DNA from: JAGQKC01 sp965223675
GTDB lineage: Bacteria > Nitrospirota > Nitrospiria > Nitrospirales > UBA8639
Assembly: GCA_965223675.1 (NCBI GenBank)
Contig: OZ245013.1
Coordinates: forward strand, 1,426,001 to 1,490,000
DNA length: 64,000 bases
Direction of reading: 5' to 3'
Part shown: piece after piece, positions 26,853 through 35,740 of the stretch
Numbering within the stretch: the stretch's first letter is position 1
Layout of the letters: each line of letters begins with the position of its first letter
Translations under genes and position numbers: made by a program
Notes under the pieces: model-generated
The model's input: only the letters and a program-made list of their open reading frames with translations
Told to the model about the DNA's origin: nothing
Database searches by the model: none

Positions 26853-28208
26853 TCAAAACTTTGCAGATAACATCATCGCATCTTGATAGGTCGGTGGCAC
26901 GGGATGAGGTTGCTGCAACTGACCAGTCCCGAGAGCGACAAACTTTTCCGTTGTGAGTGTGTCTAACGTTAATGGTCCACGTGCGTGAAAAAGAGTCGTA
27001 CTCATTCCAACTTCAGGCCCGAGCCCTAACGGCTCTCCGCCGTGAAGCCTTGTGGATGCGTTTACCATGACCGCACTTGAATCCACTTCCTGAACAAATC
27101 GCATAGCCGTCTGATAATTTCTCGTGACAATCGTGTCGGTATGCCCAGGCCCAAATTGGTCGATATGCGCAAGCGCTTCGTCAAGACTATTCACGACCTT
27201 AATATTGAGCTCCATTGATTGATACTTTTCACTCCAATCCTTCGTCGTTGCCTCCTTAATACCTAAGTGACCAGTCATCTCCATGATTCCCATGATCGAA
27301 ACGGTCTTGGGACAACCGGTCAACTGCACTTTAAACTCTTCAAGCAACCGTCGCATGAGTCCAGGAAGAATATGACGCGCGACCTTTTGATGAATGAGGA
27401 CGGTATCAACGGAATTCGAGGCTTCAGGATCTTGGACTTTGGCATTCACCACAATCGTTTGCGCCAACGGAATATCAACCTCTCCATCCACATAGACATG
27501 GGAAATCCCCCCGTCGTACCCAAGCACGGGAACTTTTGCCTGCTCCACGATTCCCTTGCGCAACCGAGTTTTTCCGCGGGGAATGACTGCATCCACGTAT
27601 TTCACCAATCGGCTAAGCTCAAGAGCCGCTTCTGGCTGAGGCCGATCGAGAAATGTCATGGCTCCCTCTGGGACTCCTGCCTCTGTGGCCGCATTCAGGA
27701 GACAATCAGCAACGGCCTTATTGGTATGCAACCATTCGGTTCCCCCTCGGTACACGCAAACATTGGCTGATTTTAGGCACATCGAAAACGCTTCAAGCGT
27801 CACATGCGGGGCCATATCGGAAATGACCGCCACGACCCCTAAAGGGACTCGCACACGCCCGACTTGTAAGCCGTCAGCCGTCATCCACATTTTCGATATC
27901 TCACCGATAGGATCCGGAAACTCTACAACACGTTTCAACCATTCACCCATTTGATCCAATGACTCTTCCGTTATCCTGACACGCTCGACAATTTGACGAT
28001 AGACTTGCTTATCCTGATCTTTGGAAATTTGTTCAAGATCCTGACGATTGGCTTCGAGAAAGACTGATTTGTTATCCAGAAATGCCCGGAGCATAGCCTC
28101 AAGACCTTTCACTCTGACCTGATTGGAGAGTCGCGCCAAAGGCCGTGAGGCTTCTTTTGCCTTTTTCGCTAGCTCTTGCACATATATTTTTACTGGGATT
28201 TCGACCAT
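26853..28208 (-). CDS. ProA (glutamate-5-semialdehyde dehydrogenase) homologue with Ser at the catalytic Cys position
   Basis: Homologous to gamma-glutamyl phosphate reductase, the second enzyme of proline synthesis, along its length: VPLGVVAVISDMAPHVTLEA, IPRGKTRLRKGI, DEALAHIDQFGPGHTDTIVT, EVDSSAVMVNASTR and TLTTEKFVALGTG. Length 451, against about 415-420 usual, owing to a C-terminal extension. In E. coli the active site reads QRPSTCNTVETLLV; here it reads QDPEASNSVDTVLI, so residue 264 is Ser (TCG codon) where the nucleophilic Cys should be. The YEARPN motif is also changed to SDMAPH. It may be a non-catalytic or repurposed paralogue; no proB neighbour is seen. An SD (GAGGAGG) precedes ATG 28208 at a somewhat long distance. 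Confidence 0.83.
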   Translation of the reverse strand: MVEIPVKIYVQELAKKAKEASRPLARLSNQVRVKGLEAMLRAFLDNKSVFLEANRQDLEQISKDQDKQVYRQIVERVRITEESLDQMGEWLKRVVEFPDPIGEISKMWMTADGLQVGRVRVPLGVVAVISDMAPHVTLEAFSMCLKSANVCVYRGGTEWLHTNKAVADCLLNAATEAGVPEGAMTFLDRPQPEAALELSRLVKYVDAVIPRGKTRLRKGIVEQAKVPVLGYDGGISHVYVDGEVDIPLAQTIVVNAKVQDPEASNSVDTVLIHQKVARHILPGLMRRLLEEFKVQLTGCPKTVSIMGIMEMTGHLGIKEATTKDWSEKYQSMELNIKVVNSLDEALAHIDQFGPGHTDTIVTRNYQTAMRFVQEVDSSAVMVNASTRLHGGEPLGLGPEVGMSTTLFHARGPLTLDTLTTEKFVALGTGQLQQPHPVPPTYQDAMMLSAKF

Positions 28209-28577
28209 CTATTCTGTAACCTCCTCATACACCACAACGACTCATGTTGAAGATCATGGCTCGACTATACCGACGGATAAACAAGGGAGTCAAAAACAGA
28301 CACAAGCACCGAATATCTTCCACACCACTGAAAATGAACTAATTCGTTTCAGCACCCCGATTTCAGTCTGCTTGAATTAATGAGATCTCTATGCTAATCT
28401 TTCTAAGTTTGTGAATGTAAAAGTATTTTTTGAATATCTTCTATTTCTCGGTCACGAGAGCTTTTCTTTCTCGAACACAAATTTTCAGTTTAGTGCCCGA
28501 GGCATGAATGTTGTCACTGTTTGCGACGACGGCTAAAGATTTTCCAATCGTAATGAAAGGAGTGGAAAAGCTCTACT
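28209..28577. other. Intergenic region with divergent promoters (proA-like / rpsB)
   Basis: About 370 bp between divergent genes. It must hold the promoter of the rpsB operon and that of the proA homologue. A long AT-rich part (28380-28480) is compatible with promoter function, and the 3' end has AAAGGAG (28556-28562), rather far from the rpsB ATG. Many bacteria have an autoregulatory S2 leader here; I see no distinct structure I can support. Confidence 0.35.
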
Positions 28578-29357
28578 ATGGTCACGATTAAAAGTTTACT
28601 GGAAGCTGGCGTGCATTTTGGGCATCAAACAAATCGGTGGGACCCCAAAATGAAACCATATATCTTCGGCGAACGAAATGGCATCTATATTATTGACTTA
28701 CAGATTACGCTTCGATGCTTCACCAAAGCTTTTGAATTTGTCCGTGATACGGTGGCAGCAGGAGAGTCAGTCCTTTTTGTCGGAACGAAGCGCCAAGCCA
28801 TGGATATCGTCGAAGAAGAAGCCACAAGGTGTGAAATGTTCTACGTCAATCAACGATGGTTGGGAGGAATGCTTACTAATTTTCAAACGCTTCGACGAAG
28901 CATCGGCCAACTCAAAAAACTCGAAGCCGCCGAAACAGACGGTACCTATGAACGACTGAAGAAAAAAGAGATCGTTCGAATGGAGAAGGAGCGCACGAAG
29001 TTACAAAAATATCTCAACGGCATTAAGGAGATGGCCAACTTGCCAGGCTGTATTTTCGTCCTCGACACCCGCATTCAACATATTGCCGTCAAAGAAGCCA
29101 ACCGCTTGGGCATTCCTGTCATTGCCATTGTTGACACGAATTGTGATCCGCATGGAATTGACTATCCCATTCCTGGCAACGATGACGCGATTCGTTCGCT
29201 TAAGCTTTTTTCAGCCAGTATAGCGGATGCATGCCTAGAAGGACTCGAACTACGTAAGAAACAGGAACAATCGGCAGAAGGCGATGATGGGATCATGGCT
29301 GAAATGCTCTCAGTACGAACTTCGACTGACAATATTGAAAGTGTACAGACTCCGTAA
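28578..29357 (+). CDS. rpsB: 30S ribosomal protein S2
   Basis: Small-subunit protein S2, needed for S1 binding. The start VTIKSLLEAGVHFGHQTNRW is the universal S2 N-terminus, and WGGML-like NQRWLGGMLTNFQTLRRSI, LPGCIFVLDTR, EANRLGIPVIAIVDTNCDP and DYPIPGNDDAIRS are conserved. Length 259 is typical. First gene of rpsB-tsf-pyrH-frr. Confidence 0.98.
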   Translation: MVTIKSLLEAGVHFGHQTNRWDPKMKPYIFGERNGIYIIDLQITLRCFTKAFEFVRDTVAAGESVLFVGTKRQAMDIVEEEATRCEMFYVNQRWLGGMLTNFQTLRRSIGQLKKLEAAETDGTYERLKKKEIVRMEKERTKLQKYLNGIKEMANLPGCIFVLDTRIQHIAVKEANRLGIPVIAIVDTNCDPHGIDYPIPGNDDAIRSLKLFSASIADACLEGLELRKKQEQSAEGDDGIMAEMLSVRTSTDNIESVQTP

Positions 29358-29427
29358 TTCGTGTCCGGTTTGTCGCACAAGCATCAACGATTCACACCTA
29401 CTACATCAAATAAGGAGAAACTCTTTC

Positions 29428-30024
29428 ATGGCTAGTTCTGCTGCCTTGGTGAAAGAGCTTCGCGGCAAGACCGGGGCAGGTATCCTCGATTGCCAAAAAG
29501 CTCTTCAAGAAAACGGAAATGATATTGAAAAAGCCATTGACCATTTACGACAAAAAGGGTTAGCGGCAGCTCAAAAAAAAATCGGACGTGAAACAAAAGA
29601 AGGACTCATTTTCGCGTATATTCATCCTGGATCTAAAATTGGCGTCATGCTTGAAATTAATTGTGAAACAGATTTTGTCGCTCGTAACGAGGAATTCTCT
29701 GCTCTTGCCAAGGATTTAACCCTTCAAATTGCCGCCGCCAATCCTTCTTATGTGAAGCGAGAAGATGTTCCTTCAGATCTGATAGACCGGGAGAAGGCTG
29801 TCTACGAAGGACAAGCCAAAGAGATGGGAAAACCTGAAGCTGCCTGGAACAAAATTGTCCAAGGAAAACTTGAAAAATTTTATCAAGAACAATGTCTTCT
29901 CGAACAAGGTTTCGTCAAAGACCCCAACACCTCGATTCAAGACCTGCTCACACAAAAAATTTCTAAACTTGGTGAGAATATTATTGTCACTCGGTTTATC
30001 CGCTATCAGTTGGGACAGGAATGA
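29428..30024 (+). CDS. tsf: Elongation factor Ts
   Basis: Exchanges GDP for GTP on EF-Tu. The start MASSAALVKELRGKTGAGIL (ATG 29428, SD AAGGAG at 29412-29417) is the conserved UBA-like N-terminus, followed by MLEINCETDFVARNEEF, the EF-Tu-binding signature. At 198 residues it is the short form with one core subdomain, in contrast to the 283 residues of E. coli. An in-frame extension to 29284 lies within rpsB and is not used. It overlaps pyrH by 4 nt (ATGA). Confidence 0.97.
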   Translation: MASSAALVKELRGKTGAGILDCQKALQENGNDIEKAIDHLRQKGLAAAQKKIGRETKEGLIFAYIHPGSKIGVMLEINCETDFVARNEEFSALAKDLTLQIAAANPSYVKREDVPSDLIDREKAVYEGQAKEMGKPEAAWNKIVQGKLEKFYQEQCLLEQGFVKDPNTSIQDLLTQKISKLGENIIVTRFIRYQLGQE

Positions 30025-30752
30025 ACCCTCCGAAGTATCGGCGCATTCTCCTCAAGATTAGTGGAGAAATGTTAGCTGGTGATCAGGGCTACGGCATCCA
30101 ACCTTCGATCCTTGAAAGTTTGGCTTCTGAAATTTCAGATGTCTTAACCATGGACATAGAAGTGGCTCTCGTCATTGGGGGCGGCAATATTTTTCGAGGG
30201 CTGGAGGCTAGCGCTTCTGGCATGGAACGAGCATCGGCTGATTATATGGGTATGTTAGCAACGCTGCTCAATGCCTTGGCGCTTCAGAATGCTCTGGAGG
30301 CCAAAGACATTGCGACAAGAGTACTTTCAGCTATTGAAATGAGACAATTAGCAGAGGGGTATATTCGCCGTCGAGCGATTCGCCATTTAGAAAAAAAGCG
30401 TGTGGTCATCTTCGCAGCAGGTACGGGAAATCCCTACTTTACGACTGATACGGCAGCGGCATTGCGAGCCATGGAAATTGGAGCAGATGTTATTCTCAAA
30501 GGCACCAAGGTCGATGGAATATACGACGCAGATCCCGTGACCCATCCAGAGGCAAAACGATTCACCCAATTACCGTTTTTGTCCGTGCTCAATAAAAACC
30601 TCAAAGTGATGGACGCGACCGCCATCACATTATGTATGGACAATAATCTTCCCATCATTGTCTTCGATTTAACCAAACCGGGGAATATTCGTCGCCTTCT
30701 CGAAGGACAAGCGATTGGGACTTTAGTGGCCCAAGATGCTACTATTCAATAA
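30021..30752 (+). CDS. pyrH: UMP kinase
   Basis: Phosphorylates UMP to UDP; hexameric amino-acid-kinase-family enzyme. Conserved blocks: YRRILLKISGEMLAG, ALVIGGGNIFRG, ADYMGMLATLLNALALQ, FAAGTGNPYFTTDTAAALRA and ILKGTKVDGIYDADP. Length 243 is typical. The ATG overlaps the tsf stop; frr follows after 15 nt with SD AAAAGGGATG. Confidence 0.97.
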   Translation: MNPPKYRRILLKISGEMLAGDQGYGIQPSILESLASEISDVLTMDIEVALVIGGGNIFRGLEASASGMERASADYMGMLATLLNALALQNALEAKDIATRVLSAIEMRQLAEGYIRRRAIRHLEKKRVVIFAAGTGNPYFTTDTAAALRAMEIGADVILKGTKVDGIYDADPVTHPEAKRFTQLPFLSVLNKNLKVMDATAITLCMDNNLPIIVFDLTKPGNIRRLLEGQAIGTLVAQDATIQ

Positions 30753-30767
30753 AAGGGATGACAGATT

Positions 30768-31325
30768 ATGGCACATCCATCCTTGCAAAAAGTCACCAAA
30801 CTCATGGAAGGGGCCATTGAGCACCTAAGACGTGAATTTACGACTCTTCGCACGGGACGAGCTTCCGTCGGGCTCTTGGATCATATTACCGTTGATTACT
30901 ATGGCACACCAACTCCTTTAAAGCAGGTGGCGAACTTGTCCGTTCCTGAAAGTCGCCTTATTCATATTCAACCCTGGGACCCATCAATCATCAAAGATAT
31001 TGAAAAAGCCGTGACGGCGTCAGAATTAGGCGTGACACCATCAAACGACGGCAAAATCATTCGTCTACCGATCCCTCCACTGAGTGAAGAACGACGAAAA
31101 GAATTGGTTAAATTGTGCAAAAAGTATGGCGAAGAGACAAAAGTCCAGATTCGAGGGTTCCGTCGAGACGGCAATGACGAATTAAAACGTCTTCAAAAAG
31201 AAGGAGACATTTCAGAAGACGAACTTCGCAGAGCAGAAGGAGAAAATCAGAAATTGACCGATACGTATATACATAAGGTCGATGATTTGTTAAAGAAAAA
31301 AGAGGAGGAAATACTCGAAATTTAG
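30768..31325 (+). CDS. frr: Ribosome recycling factor
   Basis: Releases post-termination ribosomes together with EF-G. Sequence marks: REFTTLRTGRASVGLLDHI, VDYYGTPTPLKQVANLSVPE, PWDPSIIKDIEKAV, RLPIPPLSEERRKELVK and RRDGNDELKRL. Length 185 is exact for the family. Last conserved member of the translation operon; alr follows 9 nt later. Confidence 0.97.
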   Translation: MAHPSLQKVTKLMEGAIEHLRREFTTLRTGRASVGLLDHITVDYYGTPTPLKQVANLSVPESRLIHIQPWDPSIIKDIEKAVTASELGVTPSNDGKIIRLPIPPLSEERRKELVKLCKKYGEETKVQIRGFRRDGNDELKRLQKEGDISEDELRRAEGENQKLTDTYIHKVDDLLKKKEEEILEI

Positions 31326-31334
31326 GAACGTTCC

Positions 31335-32495
31335 GTGATACAGCCACCGACATTTCCCAACGCGCTCGCCTCATCTGGTTTGTCTCCTCTTACAGCGTCG
31401 ATCAAGATTTCAGCATTAGCCAATAACCTCTCAGAAATTCGTCGCTGTATCAGCCCATCGTGTGACATTCTTGCCGTGGTGAAAGCCAATGCCTATGGCC
31501 ACGGGGCGACAATGATTGCCAAGTCATTGGTGGATTTAGGTGTCCAGCGTTTGGGAGTCGCCACCGTTCAAGAAGGATGTACATTACGACAGCATGGGAT
31601 TACTCAACCCATTCTTGTGATGGGCGGTCTTCTTCCGAACCAACTTCAAGAGCTCATCCAACATCGATTAACCCCAGTGTTGTCGAATGACGAGATCACT
31701 CACCTCCTTGCTGAACTGATCGATCAGAACCTCTCACCCTACCCTGTTCACGTCAAAGTCGATACAGGGATGCGAAGGCTTGGGTTCAATGCAGATTCGG
31801 TCCTCTCATTTCTCGACACGAAACCATTTCAGCATCTCCTGCATGTGGAAGGAGTCATGACACATTTAGCCGATGCCGATAATCTGGACTCAACATTTAC
31901 TCAAAGTCAACTCAAACAGTTTCAATCGCTGATCAGCCAAATCAAACTCACTGGACATTCCATTGCTATGTTTCATGCCGCTAATAGCGCCGGAATCATG
32001 TATCACCCCACATCCCACTTCAACATGGTACGTCCAGGCCTCATGCTCTACGGTTGTGCAACGAGAAAGACTCCGCACGTCGACATCGCGTTGCAGCCAG
32101 CAATGAAGATCTCTTCACACGTTGTCCAGGTACGAGCCGTAGCCGAGGGTGAGGTCTTGGGATATGGCTGCAGCTATCGGACAACGCGACCTTCGAAAAT
32201 TGCGACCTTGCCCGTTGGATATGCTCATGGATATTCCCGAAGTCTTTCCAACCGAGGCATTGTGCTCGTTCAGGGACAGCGGGTTCCTGTTGTAGGGAGG
32301 GTTTGTATGGATATGACGCTTGTCGACGTTACGGATCTTCCCCAGGTAGTCCTTGGAGAAGAAGTTGTCTTATTAGGACGTCAAGAAGAAGAAGAAATCA
32401 CAGCAGAGGAAATTTCTGAATGTCTAGGAACCATCCCGTATGAGGTCTTATGCAATATGGGAACTCGAGCCCATCACGTCTATGAACCTCTTTAG
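31335..32495 (+). CDS. alr: Alanine racemase
   Basis: PLP enzyme that makes D-alanine for peptidoglycan. The PLP lysine is in LAVVKANAYGHGA; the catalytic Tyr region is VLGYGCSYRTTRPSKIATLP and GYAHGYSR, and VKVDTGMRRLGF, MTHLADAD, FHAANSAGI and VGRVCMDMTLVDVTD are conserved. Length 386 is normal. It begins at GTG 31335 just after frr and probably shares the operon; the extra N-terminal 15 residues before LTASIKISALANNL are unusual, and a later start cannot be excluded. Confidence 0.94.
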   Translation: MIQPPTFPNALASSGLSPLTASIKISALANNLSEIRRCISPSCDILAVVKANAYGHGATMIAKSLVDLGVQRLGVATVQEGCTLRQHGITQPILVMGGLLPNQLQELIQHRLTPVLSNDEITHLLAELIDQNLSPYPVHVKVDTGMRRLGFNADSVLSFLDTKPFQHLLHVEGVMTHLADADNLDSTFTQSQLKQFQSLISQIKLTGHSIAMFHAANSAGIMYHPTSHFNMVRPGLMLYGCATRKTPHVDIALQPAMKISSHVVQVRAVAEGEVLGYGCSYRTTRPSKIATLPVGYAHGYSRSLSNRGIVLVQGQRVPVVGRVCMDMTLVDVTDLPQVVLGEEVVLLGRQEEEEITAEEISECLGTIPYEVLCNMGTRAHHVYEPL

Positions 32496-32524
32496 GCCTC
32501 TAAAATGCCTCAGAATGCCAAATT

Positions 32525-32833
32525 TCAGGTTTTCAGTTTTCGTTTGAGTCGCTTTTCTACACTCGCCACCTTTCCGCCAAGTCGACCTTTTTTCCCGCGA
32601 CGGTAATCTACCTTAATCACGCAAGACACTCGTCCACAATCTTTTCTCATTCGCTCATAACATTTCTTCACCACGCCGAAGACCTCGTCCCACTCCCCTT
32701 CTAACACCGTGCCCATGGGATTGAGACGATAATCCACTCCACTCTTGTCAATAATTTCAAGAGATCGTGAAACGTATTGCCCAACACTTTCCCCTTTTCC
32801 AAGAGGCGACATACTAAATTCTAACAGTACCAT
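32525..32833 (-). CDS. MTH1187/UPF0045-family thiamine-binding protein
   Basis: About 102 residues with the ferredoxin-like fold of MTH1187/YqgV: VLLEFSMSPLGKGESVGQYV, YRLNPMGTVLEGEWDEVF and CVIKVDYRRGKKGRLGGKV. Family members bind thiamine or act as uncharacterised small-molecule binders. ATG at 32833 is chosen because GAAGGAGG lies 8 nt upstream; it starts 2 nt after the stop of the siroheme gene, so the two are co-translated. The association with siroheme synthesis has no obvious explanation. Confidence 0.85.
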   Translation of the reverse strand: MVLLEFSMSPLGKGESVGQYVSRSLEIIDKSGVDYRLNPMGTVLEGEWDEVFGVVKKCYERMRKDCGRVSCVIKVDYRRGKKGRLGGKVASVEKRLKRKLKT

Positions 32834-32835
32834 AG

Positions 32836-33483
32836 TTAAGCCTCCTTCACCTGCTGAGCCATCTGTAACTCTTGCCATCCTTTGGGATACTCGAGTTTCC
32901 CTATCAGGTGAAATCCCTTGATCATCTGTTGAAGCTGCTCTCGTCTTTTCATCTCACTTGGTTCAGATTTTCGAAGATTTTCGCGTACACCAGCAAGCCA
33001 GTTTAAACATTCGCCCAGCTCTTCATCAAAAATACCCTCTAAATCTTCGCGAAGGGCTTTTGCTAAAGACGGTGACGCTCCACTTGTGCTAATCGCGACC
33101 CGTAAATGTCCCCGTTTGACGAGAGCCGGCATGGTGACCGTTGAAAGATCTGGTTGATCGATTGACCACACCAGAAACCGTTCAGTTTTTGAAAGATCAT
33201 ATAACTGTTTTGCCAGCTCATCATCACCAACCTGTGTATTCATCACTAGAGTTACGCCATTTTGTACATCTGTTATGCGAAACGTTCGGCCACGGTGAAT
33301 AATTTTTCCGGAAGCTGTGTACTTGCGAAGAATGGTATGCAGGGTCGGATTCACCACGGTCACTTTTCCCCCAGCATCTAAAAGACGATCAATTTTCTCG
33401 ACCGCTTCCTCACCTCCGCCCAGCACAAGGCAAGACCGGCCCTCCACATTCAAAGACACCTGAAATCCAGCATTAAAATCCAT
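32836..33483 (-). CDS. Precorrin-2 dehydrogenase/sirohydrochlorin ferrochelatase (CysG N-terminal/Met8p type)
   Basis: About 215 residues. The NAD-binding start is FQVSLNVEGRSCLVLGGGEE, followed by KIDRLLDAGGKVTVVNPTL. The dehydrogenase/chelatase signature is ALVKRGHLRVAISTSGASPS, with LAKALREDLEG. It matches the stand-alone Met8p/YlnF proteins rather than the full trifunctional CysG. It would make siroheme, the cofactor of sulfite and assimilatory nitrite reductases, from precorrin-2. ATG 33483 has AAAGGA 8 nt upstream; a start at 33501 adds six residues. No uroporphyrinogen methyltransferase is next to it. Confidence 0.9.
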   Translation of the reverse strand: MDFNAGFQVSLNVEGRSCLVLGGGEEAVEKIDRLLDAGGKVTVVNPTLHTILRKYTASGKIIHRGRTFRITDVQNGVTLVMNTQVGDDELAKQLYDLSKTERFLVWSIDQPDLSTVTMPALVKRGHLRVAISTSGASPSLAKALREDLEGIFDEELGECLNWLAGVRENLRKSEPSEMKRREQLQQMIKGFHLIGKLEYPKGWQELQMAQQVKEA

Positions 33484-33611
33484 AGCTCTTGTCCTTTCCA
33501 TTCAAAAATCTAGGGAAATCTATCTTACCTGAGAGAAAGACACCAGGAAAAGTATATTACAAAAGGAAAAAACTCAGAGAACACAATATTCACGGGGAAA
33601 TTTAGATGATT

Positions 33612-34121
33612 CTAGAGTGGCGGCTCTGATTCAGTGATGGATTCTTCAGGTTCTACCATCGGCTCTTCGGAATCATCACGCGTGGAATCGGCCTTGTCCG
33701 GTATGGAATCGGCCTGAGGAACTGTGGGAGATATTTCGGCAGAAGAATCATTTAGATCAGGCTCTACAAGGGTTGATGAAAATCCATTAGGCTTTTTCAC
33801 ACGAAGAATCGGTGGATCCGTCACAAATGGGGCATAGCCCCGAACGTCGAGGGTCACCGCATCTCCTTCATCGACAAGTAAGGTAATCTCAGGAATCTTT
33901 TTCTGAAAAGTCGCAAGTAACGCTCCATCTGGAGCAGAAATGGTTAACAAGAGACGATTTTCTTCTAACTGTTTTTTTACGACAATCCCTTGAACACCAG
34001 AACGAGCGGCCGTTATCCCTTTTGGGAAATATGGTTTCAGATATCTGGGAGCGACAGACGGAGCCCCAAGACCGATGCCGATACCAATGAGAAACGTGAA
34101 AAGAAGAACCCACATTTTCAT
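33612..34121 (-). CDS. Membrane-anchored protein with acidic tail, unknown
   Basis: 169 residues. An N-terminal hydrophobic helix (WVLLFTFLIGIGIGLGAPSVA) acts as anchor or signal, then a beta-rich domain of about 90 residues (GVQGIVVKKQLEENRLLLTI, EITLLVDEGDAVTLDVRGY) resembles a small OB/biotinyl-like fold, and the last 50 residues are low-complexity Glu/Ser/Pro/Asp. No family was recognised. ATG at 34121 lacks a strong SD. Stands alone. Confidence 0.6.
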   Translation of the reverse strand: MKMWVLLFTFLIGIGIGLGAPSVAPRYLKPYFPKGITAARSGVQGIVVKKQLEENRLLLTISAPDGALLATFQKKIPEITLLVDEGDAVTLDVRGYAPFVTDPPILRVKKPNGFSSTLVEPDLNDSSAEISPTVPQADSIPDKADSTRDDSEEPMVEPEESITESEPPL

Positions 34122-34439
34122 AGCAATATCTTAACACACGTAAGGCGCTAGACGTGCCTTACTGAGTCTGACCGTCGCACCTCAACACTTCTTCTTTTAA
34201 CAAACGAAAGAAGTTGAAGCGCAATTACCTCTGAAATGAAACTCCACGGCCTAACATCCGTGGTCTCTTTTGCTATATGCTTCGCATGAGGCGCGTTGCG
34301 CCTCCCAGCTCTCACCCCCACCCTGACAGATGGGATACTCTCGCTACAATAGAGTCGAACGGTAACGTCACCGGCTACCTTGCCACCATTCTACCATGTT
34401 ATATAGTCTTGAAAAGGAACCCAACAGACAGATAAATTT
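34122..34439. other. Intergenic region with several short hairpins
   Basis: Contains GTAAGGC-9-GCCTTAC (34140-34162), CCACGG...CCGTGG near 34246-34265, and GAGGCGC-GTT-GCGCCTC at 34288-34304 (7-bp stem, no T tract). No gene. These hairpins are not shared with the REP-like elements elsewhere in the window and may be attenuation or transcription-end structures. Confidence 0.4.
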
Positions 34440-35044
34440 ATGTTCTGCTATAGTATTCCCATATTGACGCGTCTTATCTTTTTCGCCATGTTTTTTGTTT
34501 TTCTCTTTATGCAGGGATGCGCATCCTCGTCTTATACTGTCCCAGAAACGCTAGAACCCCGAATTGATAATCAGTTACCATTTCATGCAGTCCTCCAATC
34601 CCCAGACCTCCATAAAGGCAAATTCACGCCGATAATCAGTCCTTGTTGGAGGCGAAGTGCTTCAGGCTCAAGTGGGCTCAAGGGCTACAGGAGGGCACCC
34701 AATTGGAAGTTCTTCAACTACCGTTGGATGAATGGCATCAACCCATGAGAGAACGAACAGCATCACACGGTCGTTTTTTGGCTCTCAATAAGAAATTTTT
34801 AGACCCCGCGACATTTCCTCCACAGACACGTGTGACCATAGTGGGGGAAATCATGGGCTCACGGATCGGGCCTCTCGATGAAATGGACTACCAATATCCA
34901 ATGCTGGAGATTAAAGACTTGCACATTTGGGAAACGGATCTTTACGAATCTTCGCAACAACATGGACCACGGTGGAGCATCTTTGGCGGTGGAGGCACCG
35001 GCACCCGTACAGGAGGTGGAATCGGCATCGGAATAGGATTTTAA
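34440..35044 (+). pseudogene. Slp-family outer membrane lipoprotein, frameshifted
   Basis: The first frame (34440) encodes a lipoprotein signal ending in FLFMQGC and continues to about HKGKF. The middle (LVGGEVLQAQ, frame 34642) and the end (LQEGTQLEVLQLPLDEWHQP, FLDPATFPPQTRVTIVGEI, frame 34643) are in two other frames; together they match the Slp family, which typically reads GGEVLxxKxLxxGTxLEVLQLPLD. The second shift is explained by a 10-bp near-tandem duplication: GGCTCAAGTG (34665-34674) followed by GGCTCAAGGG (34675-34684). Removing one copy restores GGEVLQAQGLQEGTQLEV. The first shift is one base near 34641 (GTCCTT). The C-terminus is Gly-rich. Probably an inactivated gene; sequencing error is less likely for a duplication. 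Confidence 0.8.
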
Positions 35045-35188
35045 CAAGTTTCGGATTAGATGTTTTCCCACGTTCTTTCGTAGTACTATATAGGCACATG
35101 AGGTTAGCAATGCTAGTGAAAATCAATACGATGAAATTGTCTTTACGGTTTTCGGTTTTCTCTCGCGATTGAGATCGTCATTCTCCTC

Positions 35189-35740
35189 ATGTTCTTTTCC
35201 ATCGCATCCGCAAGTTATCAATCGGGTGAAGAGGCATACCTCAACAGTGATTACGAAACGGCTTTTCGGCACTGGGAACCATTAGCCATTCGCGGGAACG
35301 CGCATGCGCAAAATATGCTGGGATATATGTACCGTTACGGACAGGGACTAGAACAAGACTATGAGAAAGCACGTCATTGGTATCGACAAGCTGCTGAACA
35401 AGGCCATGCCAAAGCTCAGAATAACTTGGGGGTCATGTACCGACTTGGCCTTGGTGGAATCCAAGACTTTAAAGAAGCGTTCCAGTGGTTTCATCGTGCG
35501 GCAGAACAAGGAAATGGCGGCGGCCAAAGCCACCTCGGATTGATGTACTATAAAGGTGAGGGCATCCAGCAAGATTATGTTCAGGCGTATAAATGGGCTA
35601 CCCTGTCTGCAGCACAGGGGCTTGATCAAGCCATTCAAGCGTTGATGATCCTGGAAAACGAAATGACGCCTGCTCAAATTGAAGAAGCGAAGCAACTAGC
35701 AAAAGAATGGAAGCCGAAAGGCAAAGAAAGTGTGCTTTAG
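35189..35740 (+). CDS. Sel1-repeat protein, signal peptide disrupted upstream
   Basis: 183 residues as framed from ATG 35189, with three to four Sel1 repeats (AQNMLGYMYRYGQGLEQDYE, AQNNLGVMYRLGLGGIQDFK, GQSHLGLMYYKGEGIQQDYV). Sel1 proteins are TPR-like adaptors, often exported. The frame starts inside a signal peptide: FFSIASA is the end of one. Upstream, ATG 35131 (or 35110, SD GAGG) opens another frame that would give MKLSLRFSLAIEIVILLMFF if one copy of the 7-bp tandem repeat CGGTTTT-CGGTTTT (35146-35159) were absent. As it stands the signal peptide is out of frame, so the export form is probably lost. Confidence 0.72.
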   Translation: MFFSIASASYQSGEEAYLNSDYETAFRHWEPLAIRGNAHAQNMLGYMYRYGQGLEQDYEKARHWYRQAAEQGHAKAQNNLGVMYRLGLGGIQDFKEAFQWFHRAAEQGNGGGQSHLGLMYYKGEGIQQDYVQAYKWATLSAAQGLDQAIQALMILENEMTPAQIEEAKQLAKEWKPKGKESVL

